Assembly (NCBI GenBank): GCA_013347225.1
Contig: CP054595.1
Location: forward strand, 2,724,415 to 2,788,414
Source: Candidatus Accumulibacter similis
GTDB taxonomy: Bacteria > Pseudomonadota > Gammaproteobacteria > Burkholderiales > Rhodocyclaceae
DNA: 64,000 nt
Reading direction: 5' to 3'
The notes below the pieces were generated by a model. That model ran no database searches. It had not been told where the DNA came from and saw nothing but the letters and a program-made list of their open reading frames with translations. The translations under genes and the position numbers were made by a program. Below are positions 39,860-48,147 of the stretch, one piece after another. Each line of letters begins with the position of its first letter. The stretch's first letter is position 1.

Positions 39860-41668
39860 TTGGAGTCAAGCACTTACTCTGCCGGCGCCCATGCTGACCA
39901 CTGGTCAGCCTTCGCCTCTGCCGCCACCGCCGCCGACTTCTGCAGCAGCTGGCTGGCGCTGCAATGCCTGCAGATCGAAGAGGTGCGCGCGGCGCTGCTG
40001 CTGCTCGAGCAGGGCGGCGGCACCTTCGTCCCGGCCGCCGTCTGGCCTTCGGCGCAGACCGACGTCGGCTACCTCGCACCGGCTGCCGAACGATGCCTCG
40101 GCGAACGCCAGGGCAAGGTGCTGTACGGCCAGCCCGGCGCGCTCGTCGTCGTCGCCTACCCGGTCGAACTCGAAGGGCGCCTGCACGGCGCCGTCATCGT
40201 CGACCTCGCCGAGCGCCCCGACGACGCACTGCAACAGGTGTTGCGGCAACTGCACTGGGGCATCGGCTGGATCGAGACGCTCTTCCTGCGCCGGCAGAGC
40301 CTCGCCGACGCCGAAAGCGTCGAGCGCGCGCGCAGCGCACTCGACGTCCTCGCCGTCGCCGCCGAACACGAACGCCTGCCGGACCTGGCGCTGGCGGTGG
40401 TCAACGACCTCGCCAGCCGCTTCGCCTGCGACCGCGTCGCGCTCGGCATCGACCGTCGCGGCCAGGCGCGCCTGCTTGCCCTCTCGCACTCCGCCTTCTT
40501 CGAAAGGAAGAGCCAGTTCGTCACCGCCCTCGAAAACGCCATGGATGAGGCGCTCGACCAGCGCCGCAGCATCGTCCAGCCGCCGCTCGACGAAGCGGAC
40601 GGCGGCATCGCCATCGCCCACCGCGACCTCGCCGGCGCGCGCGCCGTCTGCTCGGTCGTCCTCGAACACCGGGGTCTCGGCATCGGCGTCCTCAGCTTCG
40701 CGCGCGCGAACCCCTTCACCAGCGACGAAGTGCGCAGCTGCGAGGCCGTCGGCACGCTGCTCGCGCCGCTCCTCGCCAGCCGCATCGAACTGCACCGCTG
40801 GTTCGCCGGGCGCCTCGCGTACCGCCTGCGCGACACCTGGCGCCACCTCCGGGACCGCCGCCGGCCGGGCCTGCGCGTCGGGCTCGCCGCCGCCGCCCTC
40901 GTCCTCCTCGGCATCCTCTTCCTCGACGGCGACTACCGCGTCAACGCCCGCGCCGTCGTCGAAGGCGAAGTGCAGCGCGCCGCCGTCGCCCCCTTCGACG
41001 GCTTCCTGCGCGAGGCACCCGTGCGCGCCGGCTTCATCGTCCGCCAGGGGCAGGTGCTGGCGACGCTCGACGAGCGCGACCTCCTCGTCGAACGGCAGCG
41101 CTGGCGCTCCGAACGCGGCCAGCACGAAGGCCGCTACCGCGACGCCCTGGCCCGGCACGAGCGCGCCAACGCCAACGTCGCGCTGGCGCAGATGCAGCAG
41201 GCCGAGTCGCAACTCGCGCTGGTCGAGGAGAAGCTCGCACGCGCCAGCATCGTCGCCCCGTTCGACGGCGTCGTCGTCTCCGGCGACCTCAGCCAGCTCC
41301 TCGGCTCGCCGGTCGAGCAGGGCAAGCTGCTCTTCGAGATCGCCCCGCTCGACGCCTGGCGGGTCATTCTCAAGGTCGAGGATCGCGACATCCGCGACGT
41401 CCGTCCCGGCCAGAGCGGCCGCCTCGTCCTCGCCGGCATGGCCGGCGAAGCCCTCGACTTCGAGGTGCAGAACATCGCCACCGCCGAAGCCGAGGACGGC
41501 AGGAACGTCTTTCGCGTCGAAGCGCGGCTGGCGCGCAGCGACCTCAAGCTGCGCCCGGGAATGGAAGGCGTCGGCAAGATCGACGCCGGCGCGCAGAGCT
41601 ACGCCTGGATCTGGACGCACCGCCTGAGCGACTGGCTGCGCCTGCAGGCCTGGACCTGGCTGCCGTAG
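39860..41668 (+). CDS. GAF-domain / HlyD-type membrane adaptor protein (602 aa)
   Basis: This is the first gene of a four-gene operon. The start is probably TTG at 39860, five bases after AAGGG; no in-frame ATG with a ribosome site is visible nearby. Residues 1 to about 150 are an alpha/beta region that may be a degenerate sensor domain. About 155-315 read as a GAF domain. One transmembrane helix follows (about 338-355, RVGLAAAALVLLGILFL). The C-terminal part is a membrane-fusion adaptor: biotinyl-lipoyl halves (VEGEVQRAAVAPFDGFLREA; SIVAPFDGVVVSGDL) flank a coiled-coil hairpin (RWRSERGQHEGRYRDALARH onward), then a beta-barrel ending RPGMEGVGKID. The GAF part would be cytoplasmic and the HlyD part periplasmic, so the protein could couple a signal or ATPase state to export. 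The stop is seven bases before the next start. Confidence 0.8.
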   Translation: MESSTYSAGAHADHWSAFASAATAADFCSSWLALQCLQIEEVRAALLLLEQGGGTFVPAAVWPSAQTDVGYLAPAAERCLGERQGKVLYGQPGALVVVAYPVELEGRLHGAVIVDLAERPDDALQQVLRQLHWGIGWIETLFLRRQSLADAESVERARSALDVLAVAAEHERLPDLALAVVNDLASRFACDRVALGIDRRGQARLLALSHSAFFERKSQFVTALENAMDEALDQRRSIVQPPLDEADGGIAIAHRDLAGARAVCSVVLEHRGLGIGVLSFARANPFTSDEVRSCEAVGTLLAPLLASRIELHRWFAGRLAYRLRDTWRHLRDRRRPGLRVGLAAAALVLLGILFLDGDYRVNARAVVEGEVQRAAVAPFDGFLREAPVRAGFIVRQGQVLATLDERDLLVERQRWRSERGQHEGRYRDALARHERANANVALAQMQQAESQLALVEEKLARASIVAPFDGVVVSGDLSQLLGSPVEQGKLLFEIAPLDAWRVILKVEDRDIRDVRPGQSGRLVLAGMAGEALDFEVQNIATAEAEDGRNVFRVEARLARSDLKLRPGMEGVGKIDAGAQSYAWIWTHRLSDWLRLQAWTWLP

Positions 41669-41675
41669 GCGCGGC

Positions 41676-43823
41676 ATGGCGGGCCCCTTCCTCAGCGCCT
41701 CGTGGTACCGCGTCGCCGCCCTGCGGCCGGCGCTGCGCGCGCACGCCCGCATCCAGCGGCAGCGCTTCCGCGGCCAGTTGTGGTACGTCCTGCACGACAG
41801 CGCCGCCGGCAAGCTGCACCGCTTCAGCCCCGGCGCCCATCGCGTCGTCCGCCTGCTCGACGGCGAGCGGACGATCGACGCCATCTGGCACCAGGTCGCC
41901 GCCGAAGCCGGCGCCGACGCACCGACGCAGGACGAAGTGATCCGCCTGCTCGCGCAACTGCACGCCGGCGACCTGCTGCAGGCCGACCTGCCGCCCGACA
42001 TCGACGAACTCGGCGAACGCGGCCGCCAGCAGAAACGCCAGAAACTCCTGCAGAGCGTCATCAACCCGATGTCGATCCGCATCCCGCTGTGGGATCCCGA
42101 CGCCTTCCTGGCGCGCAGCTGGCCGCTGCTGCAGCCGCTCGCCGGCCGTCCCGGCGTCGCCCTCTGGCTCCTCGTCGTCCTGCCGGCGGCGGTCCTCGCC
42201 GGCGTCCATTGGTCCGAACTGACCGGCAACCTCAGCGACCAGTTGCTGGCCACCGACAACCTGCTGCTGCTCTGGCTGGTCTATCCGCTGCTCAAGGGCC
42301 TGCACGAACTCGGACATGGCTACGCCGTCAAGGCCGGCGGCGGCGAAGTGCACGAGATGGGGATCATGCTCCTCGTGCTGGCGCCGATCCCCTACGTCGA
42401 GGCCAGCGCCGCCGGCGCCTTCCGCAGCAAGTGGCGGCGCGCGCTGGTCGGCGCCGCCGGCATCCTCGTCGAACTCTTCCTCGCCGGCATCGCGATGCTC
42501 GTCTGGGTCACCATCGAACCCGGCCTGCTGCGCTCGGTCGCCTTCAACGTCGTCGTCGTCGCCGGCGCCTCGACGCTGCTCTTCAACGGCAACCCGCTGC
42601 TGCGCTACGACGGCTACTACGTCCTCGCCGACCTGATCGAGATTCCCAACCTCGGCAACCGCTCGAACCAGTACTGGCAGTGGCTCGCCAAGCGATACCT
42701 CCTCGGCGTCAGGCACCTCGAGCGGCCGCTGGCGAGCCCGGGCGAGCGCCGCTGGTTCCTCTTCTACGGCGCCGCCTCGTTCATCTACCGCACGCTGGTG
42801 ATGATCGCCATCATCCTCTTCATCGCCGGCGAGTTCTTCTTCATCGGCGTCGTCCTGGCGATCTGGGCAGCGGTGACGATGTTCCTGCGGCCGCTCGCCA
42901 AGGGACTGTCGTACGTTCTCTCGAGCCCGGAAGTGCAGCGCACGCGCAGCCGTGCACGCCTCGTCACCTGCGGCGGCCTGGCGCTGCTCGCGCTCCTGTT
43001 GTTCGCCGTGCCGCTGCCGCTGCGCACGCACGCCGAAGGCGTCGTCTGGGTGCCCGAGAACGCCGAGGTGCGCGCTGCCGGCAGCGGCTTCGTCGAGCAT
43101 CTCTTCGCCGCGCCCGAGGCGATGGTCGCCAGCGGCGACGTGCTGCTGGCGATGCGCGACCCGGCGCTCGCCGCGCAGGCCGACGAGAGCCGCGCGCGCG
43201 TCCGCCAGTACGTGGTGCAGTACGCGGCGCTGATGTTCGACGACCGCGCGCAGGCGGCGGCGATCCAGGAAGACCTGCAGCGCGAGCGCGTGGCGCTGGC
43301 GCGTGCCGAGGAGAAACTCGAGCTGCTGCTCGTCGTCGCCGGCATGCCGGGGCGGCTGAAGCTGGCGCGCGCCGCGGATCTGCCGGGGCGATACCTCCGT
43401 CAGGGAGAACTCCTCGGCTACATCGACAGCGGGCCGCCGCGCCTGGTACGGGTCGTCGTCGGCCAGGACGACATCGCCCTCGTTCGCGAGCGGCGCACCC
43501 GGGTCGAGTTCAAGCTCGCCGACCGCCTCGACCGGACCGCTGACGCACGCCTGCTGCGCGAAGTCCCGGGCGGCCACGAGCAATTGCCGAGCAGGGCGTT
43601 GTCGCTCGCCGGCGGCGGCCCGCACGCCACCGATCCGCGCGACACCGAGGGCCTCAGGACGCTGCAGCGGCTGTTCCAGTTCGACCTCGAGCTGCCGCCG
43701 GAAGCCGGCAGCCCGGAGATCGGCACGCGCGTCTTCGTCCGCTTCCATCACCACGCCGAGCCGCTCGCCACGCAGTGGGGACGCCGCCTGCGGCAGCTCT
43801 TCCTCGCCCGCTTCGATGTCTAG
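41676..43823 (+). CDS. PqqD-like / M50 metalloprotease-like / HlyD membrane protein (715 aa)
   Basis: Residues about 25-115 match a PqqD-like winged helix (LWYVLHDSAAGKLHRFSPGA then LLDGERTIDAIWHQ), the fold used as a peptide-recognition element in RiPP systems. The M50 site-2-protease-like core has HELGH at 210-214 and a second motif NGNPLLRYDGYY with D312, so the three zinc ligands appear intact. Several transmembrane helices lie between about 160 and 460. A HlyD-like part follows: EGVVWVPENAEVRAAGSGFV, a coiled-coil segment, and a closing half about 555-590. The gene overlaps the SecA-like gene by eight bases. It may recognise and process or hand over exported proteins; alternatively the M50 fold is only a structural channel. 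The domain order is clear, the function inferred. Confidence 0.82.
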   Translation: MAGPFLSASWYRVAALRPALRAHARIQRQRFRGQLWYVLHDSAAGKLHRFSPGAHRVVRLLDGERTIDAIWHQVAAEAGADAPTQDEVIRLLAQLHAGDLLQADLPPDIDELGERGRQQKRQKLLQSVINPMSIRIPLWDPDAFLARSWPLLQPLAGRPGVALWLLVVLPAAVLAGVHWSELTGNLSDQLLATDNLLLLWLVYPLLKGLHELGHGYAVKAGGGEVHEMGIMLLVLAPIPYVEASAAGAFRSKWRRALVGAAGILVELFLAGIAMLVWVTIEPGLLRSVAFNVVVVAGASTLLFNGNPLLRYDGYYVLADLIEIPNLGNRSNQYWQWLAKRYLLGVRHLERPLASPGERRWFLFYGAASFIYRTLVMIAIILFIAGEFFFIGVVLAIWAAVTMFLRPLAKGLSYVLSSPEVQRTRSRARLVTCGGLALLALLLFAVPLPLRTHAEGVVWVPENAEVRAAGSGFVEHLFAAPEAMVASGDVLLAMRDPALAAQADESRARVRQYVVQYAALMFDDRAQAAAIQEDLQRERVALARAEEKLELLLVVAGMPGRLKLARAADLPGRYLRQGELLGYIDSGPPRLVRVVVGQDDIALVRERRTRVEFKLADRLDRTADARLLREVPGGHEQLPSRALSLAGGGPHATDPRDTEGLRTLQRLFQFDLELPPEAGSPEIGTRVFVRFHHHAEPLATQWGRRLRQLFLARFDV

Positions 43824-45822
43824 GGCGCTGCTCGCCGGCTGGCAGGTCCATGCCTTCGCCCCCGGACTCTACCCCGAGCGCGGCGACCTGCGCGACAGTC
43901 GCTTCGACCGCCTGCTCGGTCGCCTCGGCGGGCGCTGGGCGCAGCGCGGCGTGCCGCTGCGCCGGCAGCGCGGGCGGCGCTTCGTGGCAGAGGTCGAAGC
44001 GCTGGCCGATGCGCTCGCCGCGCTCGGCGAGGGCGAACTCGGCCGCCGCGCCGCCGCCGTCCGCCTGACGCTGGCGAGCGACGGTCTCGCCGCGGCGCCG
44101 GTCGTCGAGTGTTTCGCGCTCGTGCGCGAAGTGTGCACGCGGCTGCTCGGCCTGCGTCACTACCCCGTGCAGCTCATCGGCGGGCATGCGCTGCTGTACG
44201 GCAAGCTGGCCGAGATGCAGACCGGCGAGGGCAAGACGCTGACCGCCGTATTGCCGGCGGTGACCGTCGCCCTCGCCGGCGTGCCGGTGCATGTGATCAC
44301 CGTCAACGACTACCTGGCGCGGCGCGATGCCGAACTGCTGGCGCCGGTCTACGCCTTCTTCGGCCTGCGTGTCGGCCTCGTCGTCCCCGGCCAGGAGCGC
44401 GACGAGCGCGCTGCCGCCTACGCCTGTGAAGTCAGCTACTGCGTCAACAAGGATCTGGTGTTCGATTACCTGCGCGACCGCATCAGCCAGAAGCGCAGCC
44501 GCAGCGCCAGTCGCGCCCGCGTCGACGGCTGGCTCGCCGGAACGCCGCAGCGTGCCGCACCGGCGCTGCTGCGCGGGCTGTTCTACGCCATCGTCGACGA
44601 AGCCGACAGCGTGCTGATCGACGAGGCGCGCACGCCGTTGATCATCTCCAGCGATACCGAAGACCCGCAGGGGCGGGCACTTTATGAGCAGGCGCTGGCG
44701 CTCGCCGCCGGACTGGCGGCGAAGGAGCACTACCGGCTGCGACCCGACGAGCGCAGCATCGAGCTGAGCGACGCCGGGCGTGGCGTGGTCGGCGATTTCG
44801 CCCGCGGCCTGCCCGGACTGTGGGGAATCGCACGCGCGCGCGAGGAACTCGTCGAGCAGGCGCTGTCGGCGCTGCACCTGTTCCAGCTCGACCGGCACTA
44901 CCTGATCGTCGAGGGCAAGCTGCAGATCGTCGATGAATACACCGGGCGCGTGCTGCCCGACCGCTCGTGGGAGCGTGGCCTGCACCAGATGCTCGAGGTC
45001 AAGGAGGGAATCGACCTCTCGAAGCGGCGCGACACCATCTCGCGCATCACCTACCAGCGCTTCTTCCGCCGCTACCTCTGTCTCGCCGGGATGACCGGCA
45101 CCGCCACCGAGGTGGCGCCGGAAATGCGTTCGGTGTATGCGCTCGACGTCGTCGCCATCCCGACCAACGAGCCGATGATCCGCCGCGACCTCGGACAGCG
45201 CGTGTATCGCGACAGCGAGCGGCGCTGGGCGGCGGTCGTCGAACGCGCCGGCGAGATGCGCACCGAAGGGCGGGCGGTGCTGATCGGCACGCGTTCGGTG
45301 GCGGCCTCAGAGGTCGCCAGTCAGCGGCTGCTGGCGGCCGGGCTGCCGCACGAGGTGCTCAATGCCCGCCAGGACGCGCACGAGGCCGAGATCATCAGGC
45401 AGGCGGGGACGCCCGGGCGGATCACGGTGGCGACCAACATGGCGGGGCGGGGCACCGACATCGTCCTCAGCGAAGAAGTGCGGGCGGCCGGCGGCCTGCA
45501 CGTCATCCTGTCGGAGTTCCATGACGCGGCGCGCATCGACCGGCAGCTCTTCGGCCGCGCCGGGCGGCAGGGTGACCCGGGTTCCTGCGAGGCGATCGTC
45601 GCGCTCGATGACGAGCTCTTCCTGGCGCATGCCGCGCCGTGGCTCGGCTGGCTGCGCGCGCAAGCGGCGGCCGACGGCCTGCTGCCGCCGCTGCTCGGAC
45701 GGCTGCTGCGGCGGCTGGCGCAGGGGGCCGCCGAGCGGCAGAATGCGCGCATCCGGCGGCAGACGATGGAACAGGACCAGCGGGTCGAGAAGTCCCTGGC
45801 CTTTGCCGGAAGAGGGGAGTAG
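43816..45822 (+). CDS. SecA-like ATPase lacking the C-terminal translocation domains (668 aa)
   Basis: SecA motor motifs are intact: Walker A MQTGEGKT (134-141), Walker B DEADSVLIDEARTPLI (261-276), GMTGTATE (425-432), NMAGRGTDI (541-549) and arginine-finger motif QLFGRAGRQGDPG (577-589). The interval between Walker B and GMTGTA is long enough for a preprotein cross-linking domain. Only about 80 residues follow the last motif, ending in a helix like the first part of the helical scaffold (ERQNARIRRQTMEQDQRVEK). The helical wing, two-helix finger and zinc-binding tail of housekeeping SecA (about 830-900 aa) are absent. The N-terminus is also divergent. It overlaps the M50 gene and lies three bases before the adaptor gene, so it is part of a dedicated export operon, not general secretion. 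It probably energises export together with its neighbours. Confidence 0.88.
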   Translation: MSRALLAGWQVHAFAPGLYPERGDLRDSRFDRLLGRLGGRWAQRGVPLRRQRGRRFVAEVEALADALAALGEGELGRRAAAVRLTLASDGLAAAPVVECFALVREVCTRLLGLRHYPVQLIGGHALLYGKLAEMQTGEGKTLTAVLPAVTVALAGVPVHVITVNDYLARRDAELLAPVYAFFGLRVGLVVPGQERDERAAAYACEVSYCVNKDLVFDYLRDRISQKRSRSASRARVDGWLAGTPQRAAPALLRGLFYAIVDEADSVLIDEARTPLIISSDTEDPQGRALYEQALALAAGLAAKEHYRLRPDERSIELSDAGRGVVGDFARGLPGLWGIARAREELVEQALSALHLFQLDRHYLIVEGKLQIVDEYTGRVLPDRSWERGLHQMLEVKEGIDLSKRRDTISRITYQRFFRRYLCLAGMTGTATEVAPEMRSVYALDVVAIPTNEPMIRRDLGQRVYRDSERRWAAVVERAGEMRTEGRAVLIGTRSVAASEVASQRLLAAGLPHEVLNARQDAHEAEIIRQAGTPGRITVATNMAGRGTDIVLSEEVRAAGGLHVILSEFHDAARIDRQLFGRAGRQGDPGSCEAIVALDDELFLAHAAPWLGWLRAQAAADGLLPPLLGRLLRRLAQGAAERQNARIRRQTMEQDQRVEKSLAFAGRGE

Positions 45823-45825
45823 GCG

Positions 45826-46725
45826 ATGAACGGGGTGATGCGGATCGGCGGCAGCGTGCTGCTGGCGTTTCTGTCCGGGCCGGCGCTGGCCGGCGAGTTC
45901 GACTGCATCATCGAGCCGAGCCGGACGGTCGACGTGCGGGCGGCGAGCGAGGGGTTGATCGAGAAGATCTGGGTCGACCGCGGCGACATGGTGAAGGCGG
46001 GGCAGGTTCTGGTGACGCTCGATTCGGGCGTCGAACGTGCGGCGACCGAGGCGGCGCGTTACCGGTCGACGATGCAGGGGCGCGTGCGGACCGGCGAGAG
46101 CCGGGTCGAGTTCGCGACCGCCAAGTACAACCGGCGCGAGAAGCTCGCCGGCCAGTCGTTCATCTCGCTGCACGACCGCGACGAGGCGCTGACCGAGAAG
46201 CGGCTCGCCGAGTCCGAGCTGGTCGAGGCGCGCGACGATCGCCGGCTGGCCGAGATCGAGTACCGCCGCCTGTCCGAACAGTTGCGCCTGCGGACGATCA
46301 GGAGCCCGGTCGATGGCGTCGTCGTCGATCGCCTGCTGAGTGCCGGCGAACTGGCCGACAACCGCGACCTGCGCAAGCCGATCCTGCGCCTGGCCGACAT
46401 CGGCACGCTGTTCGTCGAGGTGCTGATGCCGATCGAGGCCTTCGGCAAGCTGGCGCTCGAGCAGAACGTCGAGGTGCTGCCCGAGCCGCCGGTCGGCGGC
46501 CGCCATGTCGCGAAGGTGAAGGTCATCGACCGCGTCCACGACGCCGCCAGCGGTACCTTCGGCGTCCGCCTCGAGATGGCCAATCCGGGCTTGAAGCTGC
46601 CGGCGGGGATCAAGTGCAAGGCGAGCATCGCCGGCGTCGGTGGGCGCCCGGCGGGTGCCGCGGGCGTGGCGCGCCAGCCGGCGGCGGCTCCGCCGAGGGC
46701 GACACCGCCGGCGCGGCCGTTGTAG
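45826..46725 (+). CDS. Periplasmic HlyD/RND-type adaptor subunit (299 aa)
   Basis: AGAGGGGAG precedes the ATG. A signal peptide (about residues 1-22, VLLAFLSGPALAGEF) makes this a periplasmic protein, without the membrane anchor of the two upstream HlyD-type proteins. The first lipoyl half contains VDVRAASEGLIEKIWVDRGD, the coiled-coil hairpin is about 60-155, and the second lipoyl half contains RTIRSPVDGVVVDRLLSAGE. A beta-barrel (about 185-275) and a Pro/Ala-rich tail follow. It is the last gene of the operon. With GAF-HlyD and M50-HlyD it makes three different adaptor modules in one operon. No TolC-like outer-membrane channel gene is in the window, so that part must be elsewhere or is not used. 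Confidence 0.85.
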   Translation: MNGVMRIGGSVLLAFLSGPALAGEFDCIIEPSRTVDVRAASEGLIEKIWVDRGDMVKAGQVLVTLDSGVERAATEAARYRSTMQGRVRTGESRVEFATAKYNRREKLAGQSFISLHDRDEALTEKRLAESELVEARDDRRLAEIEYRRLSEQLRLRTIRSPVDGVVVDRLLSAGELADNRDLRKPILRLADIGTLFVEVLMPIEAFGKLALEQNVEVLPEPPVGGRHVAKVKVIDRVHDAASGTFGVRLEMANPGLKLPAGIKCKASIAGVGGRPAGAAGVARQPAAAPPRATPPARPL

Positions 46726-46857
46726 TCTGCCGAAGAGTGTTGCAGGGATGCCGCCTGCTCCTGCTGCCTCGCCGCGGGTACTGTAGCGGTTGCCGATATG
46801 CCAGACGGCACTGCGGCCGGCAGCGTATCAGGACTACGGCTGCACGGAGGCTGCGCG

Positions 46858-47307
46858 CTATGGCCCCTGACTGAGGATCACAGCCGTCCCCGCGTACGTC
46901 ACTCTCGCCACCCGCCAGTTGGACCCGGCCTGATCGTAGTGGGCGTTGCTCTTGCGCACGCCGACGATGGCGTTGGCCCCTATGCCAAGCCCCTGGCGAG
47001 CGAGACCGAGCAGTGCCTGTTTTTCCGCCAGGCGATACTCCCAATCCGAGGCGGCTTCAGTATCCGACAGGGCTTCCACGTAACCCAGGGTCCGTACCGT
47101 CCTGCCGCCAGGCACCGCGCTGGTGGTGACCAGCAGGATCTGGCTTTGGACCGTGGCGAGTTCACGCTCTACTTCCTCCAGCCGCCGAGTCGTCGTGGTC
47201 TTGTCCCGGCGACTCCAGCGGAACATCACGACCCCGATCAGCAACAGGCCGAGCACCGGCAGGAACCAGAAGACGGAACTTGTCTGAGTAGAAGCAGCGA
47301 TGGGCAT
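46858..47307 (-). CDS. YbjQ-like domain protein with N-terminal membrane anchor (149 aa)
   Basis: Translation starts at the complement of 47305-47307. One transmembrane helix near the N-terminus (VFWFLPVLGLLLIGVVMFRW) is followed by a short coiled coil (TRRLEEVERELATVQSQI). The C-terminal domain resembles YbjQ (TLGYVEAL; LGIGANAIVGVRKSNAHY; TYAGTAVIL), a family annotated as putative heavy-metal-binding with unclear function. The gene is convergent with the secretion operon. Its ribosome site is the complement of cctcc at 47313-47317, which lies inside the target duplication of the IS66 element. The insertion therefore separates the gene from whatever promoter lay upstream; expression may now depend on the element. 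Confidence 0.75.
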   Translation of the reverse strand: MPIAASTQTSSVFWFLPVLGLLLIGVVMFRWSRRDKTTTTRRLEEVERELATVQSQILLVTTSAVPGGRTVRTLGYVEALSDTEAASDWEYRLAEKQALLGLARQGLGIGANAIVGVRKSNAHYDQAGSNWRVARVTYAGTAVILSQGP

Positions 47308-47312
47308 GGGAA

Positions 47313-47320
47313 CCTCCAGA
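47313..47320. repeat. 8-bp target-site duplication, left copy
   Basis: cctccaga directly precedes the left end of the IS66 element and is identical to 51618-51625. Eight-base duplications are typical of IS66. Confidence 0.95.
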
Positions 47321-47396
47321 GTAAGCGTCCATCGGGCCCACCTACCAATCCAGTGCCAGTTGCCGCACCCTCTCGAGGTTTTCACGGGAGAGTGCG

Positions 47397-47717
47397 ATGG
47401 GCAAGGCTGGCGAAGTGGCAGCGTACTGGCGAGGGCATGTAGCAGGTTGGCGCGCGAGTGGGGAGAGCCAGAAGGCCTATTGTGCGCGGAACGGGCTGAG
47501 GGCTGGATCGCTGAGTTACTGGCACCGGCGTTTGGCGAAGGAAAGCGGAACGGTCGTTGCCGCCGCGCCGGTGACTCTCGTTCCCGCGACGATGGCGCCC
47601 GTTGCAACCCATTCGGGGCCAAGCCTGTCGTTGAGCATGCCTGGCGGCTGGCGACTCGAATTCGCGGCGCTTCCGGCAGCCGACTGGCTGCGTGCGCTGT
47701 GCGCAGAGCGCCGATGA
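47397..47717 (+). CDS. tnpA: IS66 accessory protein TnpA (106 aa)
   Basis: The N-terminal helix-turn-helix (VAAYWRGHVAGWRASGESQK, then AYCARNGLRAGSLSYWHRRL) is characteristic of the IS66 TnpA accessory protein, needed with TnpB and TnpC for transposition. The C-terminal half ends with a short beta segment (SLSMPGGWRLEFAALPAADW). Its stop overlaps the tnpB start (ATGA at 47714-47717), which suggests translational coupling. Length is normal for the family. Confidence 0.9.
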   Translation: MGKAGEVAAYWRGHVAGWRASGESQKAYCARNGLRAGSLSYWHRRLAKESGTVVAAAPVTLVPATMAPVATHSGPSLSLSMPGGWRLEFAALPAADWLRALCAERR

Positions 47718-48067
47718 CGGTTCCGCCCGGGCCCACGCCGGAGCGCATCTGGCTGGCAGTCGAAGCGGTCGATATGCGCTCGGGTATCGATGGCCTGTCG
47801 GCCCGCATCCAGGCCAGCCTCGGGCGCACGCCCTGTGACGGTACTGCCTATGCCTTCACCAACCGGCGCCGGAACCGGCTCAAGCTCCTGGTCTGGGACG
47901 GCACCGGCGTCTGGCTGTCGCAACGCCGGTTGCACCGCGGCGCCTTCATTTGGCCCAGCGCCAGTGACCCCGTTTTTGCCCTTTCGGCAGCGCAATGGCG
48001 CTGGCTCGTCGCCGGCGTCGACTGGCAGCGCCGCGACGCCCCGGCGCCCGCCCACTGGCAAGTCTAG
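47714..48067 (+). CDS. tnpB: IS66 accessory protein TnpB (117 aa)
   Basis: The family signature is present: RIWLAVEAVDMRSGIDGLSA, then a positively charged patch (FTNRRRNRLKLLVWDGTGVW) and RLHRGAFIWP. The start overlaps the end of tnpA by four bases. Its precise role in transposition is not defined. Full length and intact. Confidence 0.92.
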   Translation: MTVPPGPTPERIWLAVEAVDMRSGIDGLSARIQASLGRTPCDGTAYAFTNRRRNRLKLLVWDGTGVWLSQRRLHRGAFIWPSASDPVFALSAAQWRWLVAGVDWQRRDAPAPAHWQV

Positions 48068-48147
48068 AGCACTGAAGTTCCTGGCAAAATAACGCCAAAT
48101 CAGTGGTTTCCGGATTCCTGGCGCACATCTTCATGGTATCATCCAGC

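Noticed and set aside
39891..41627. Plus-strand frame of 578 codons overlapping the GAF-HlyD gene
   Set aside because: Ser/Arg/Ala-rich out-of-frame shadow; the other frame has clear GAF, transmembrane and lipoyl motifs.
43816..45822. Housekeeping secA
   Set aside because: It lacks the helical wing, two-helix finger and zinc tail, is much shorter, and is embedded in an adaptor/M50 operon. A normal secA should exist elsewhere in the genome.
46726..46857. Terminator between the convergent adaptor and YbjQ-like genes
   Set aside because: No stem followed by a T-run on either strand could be seen.
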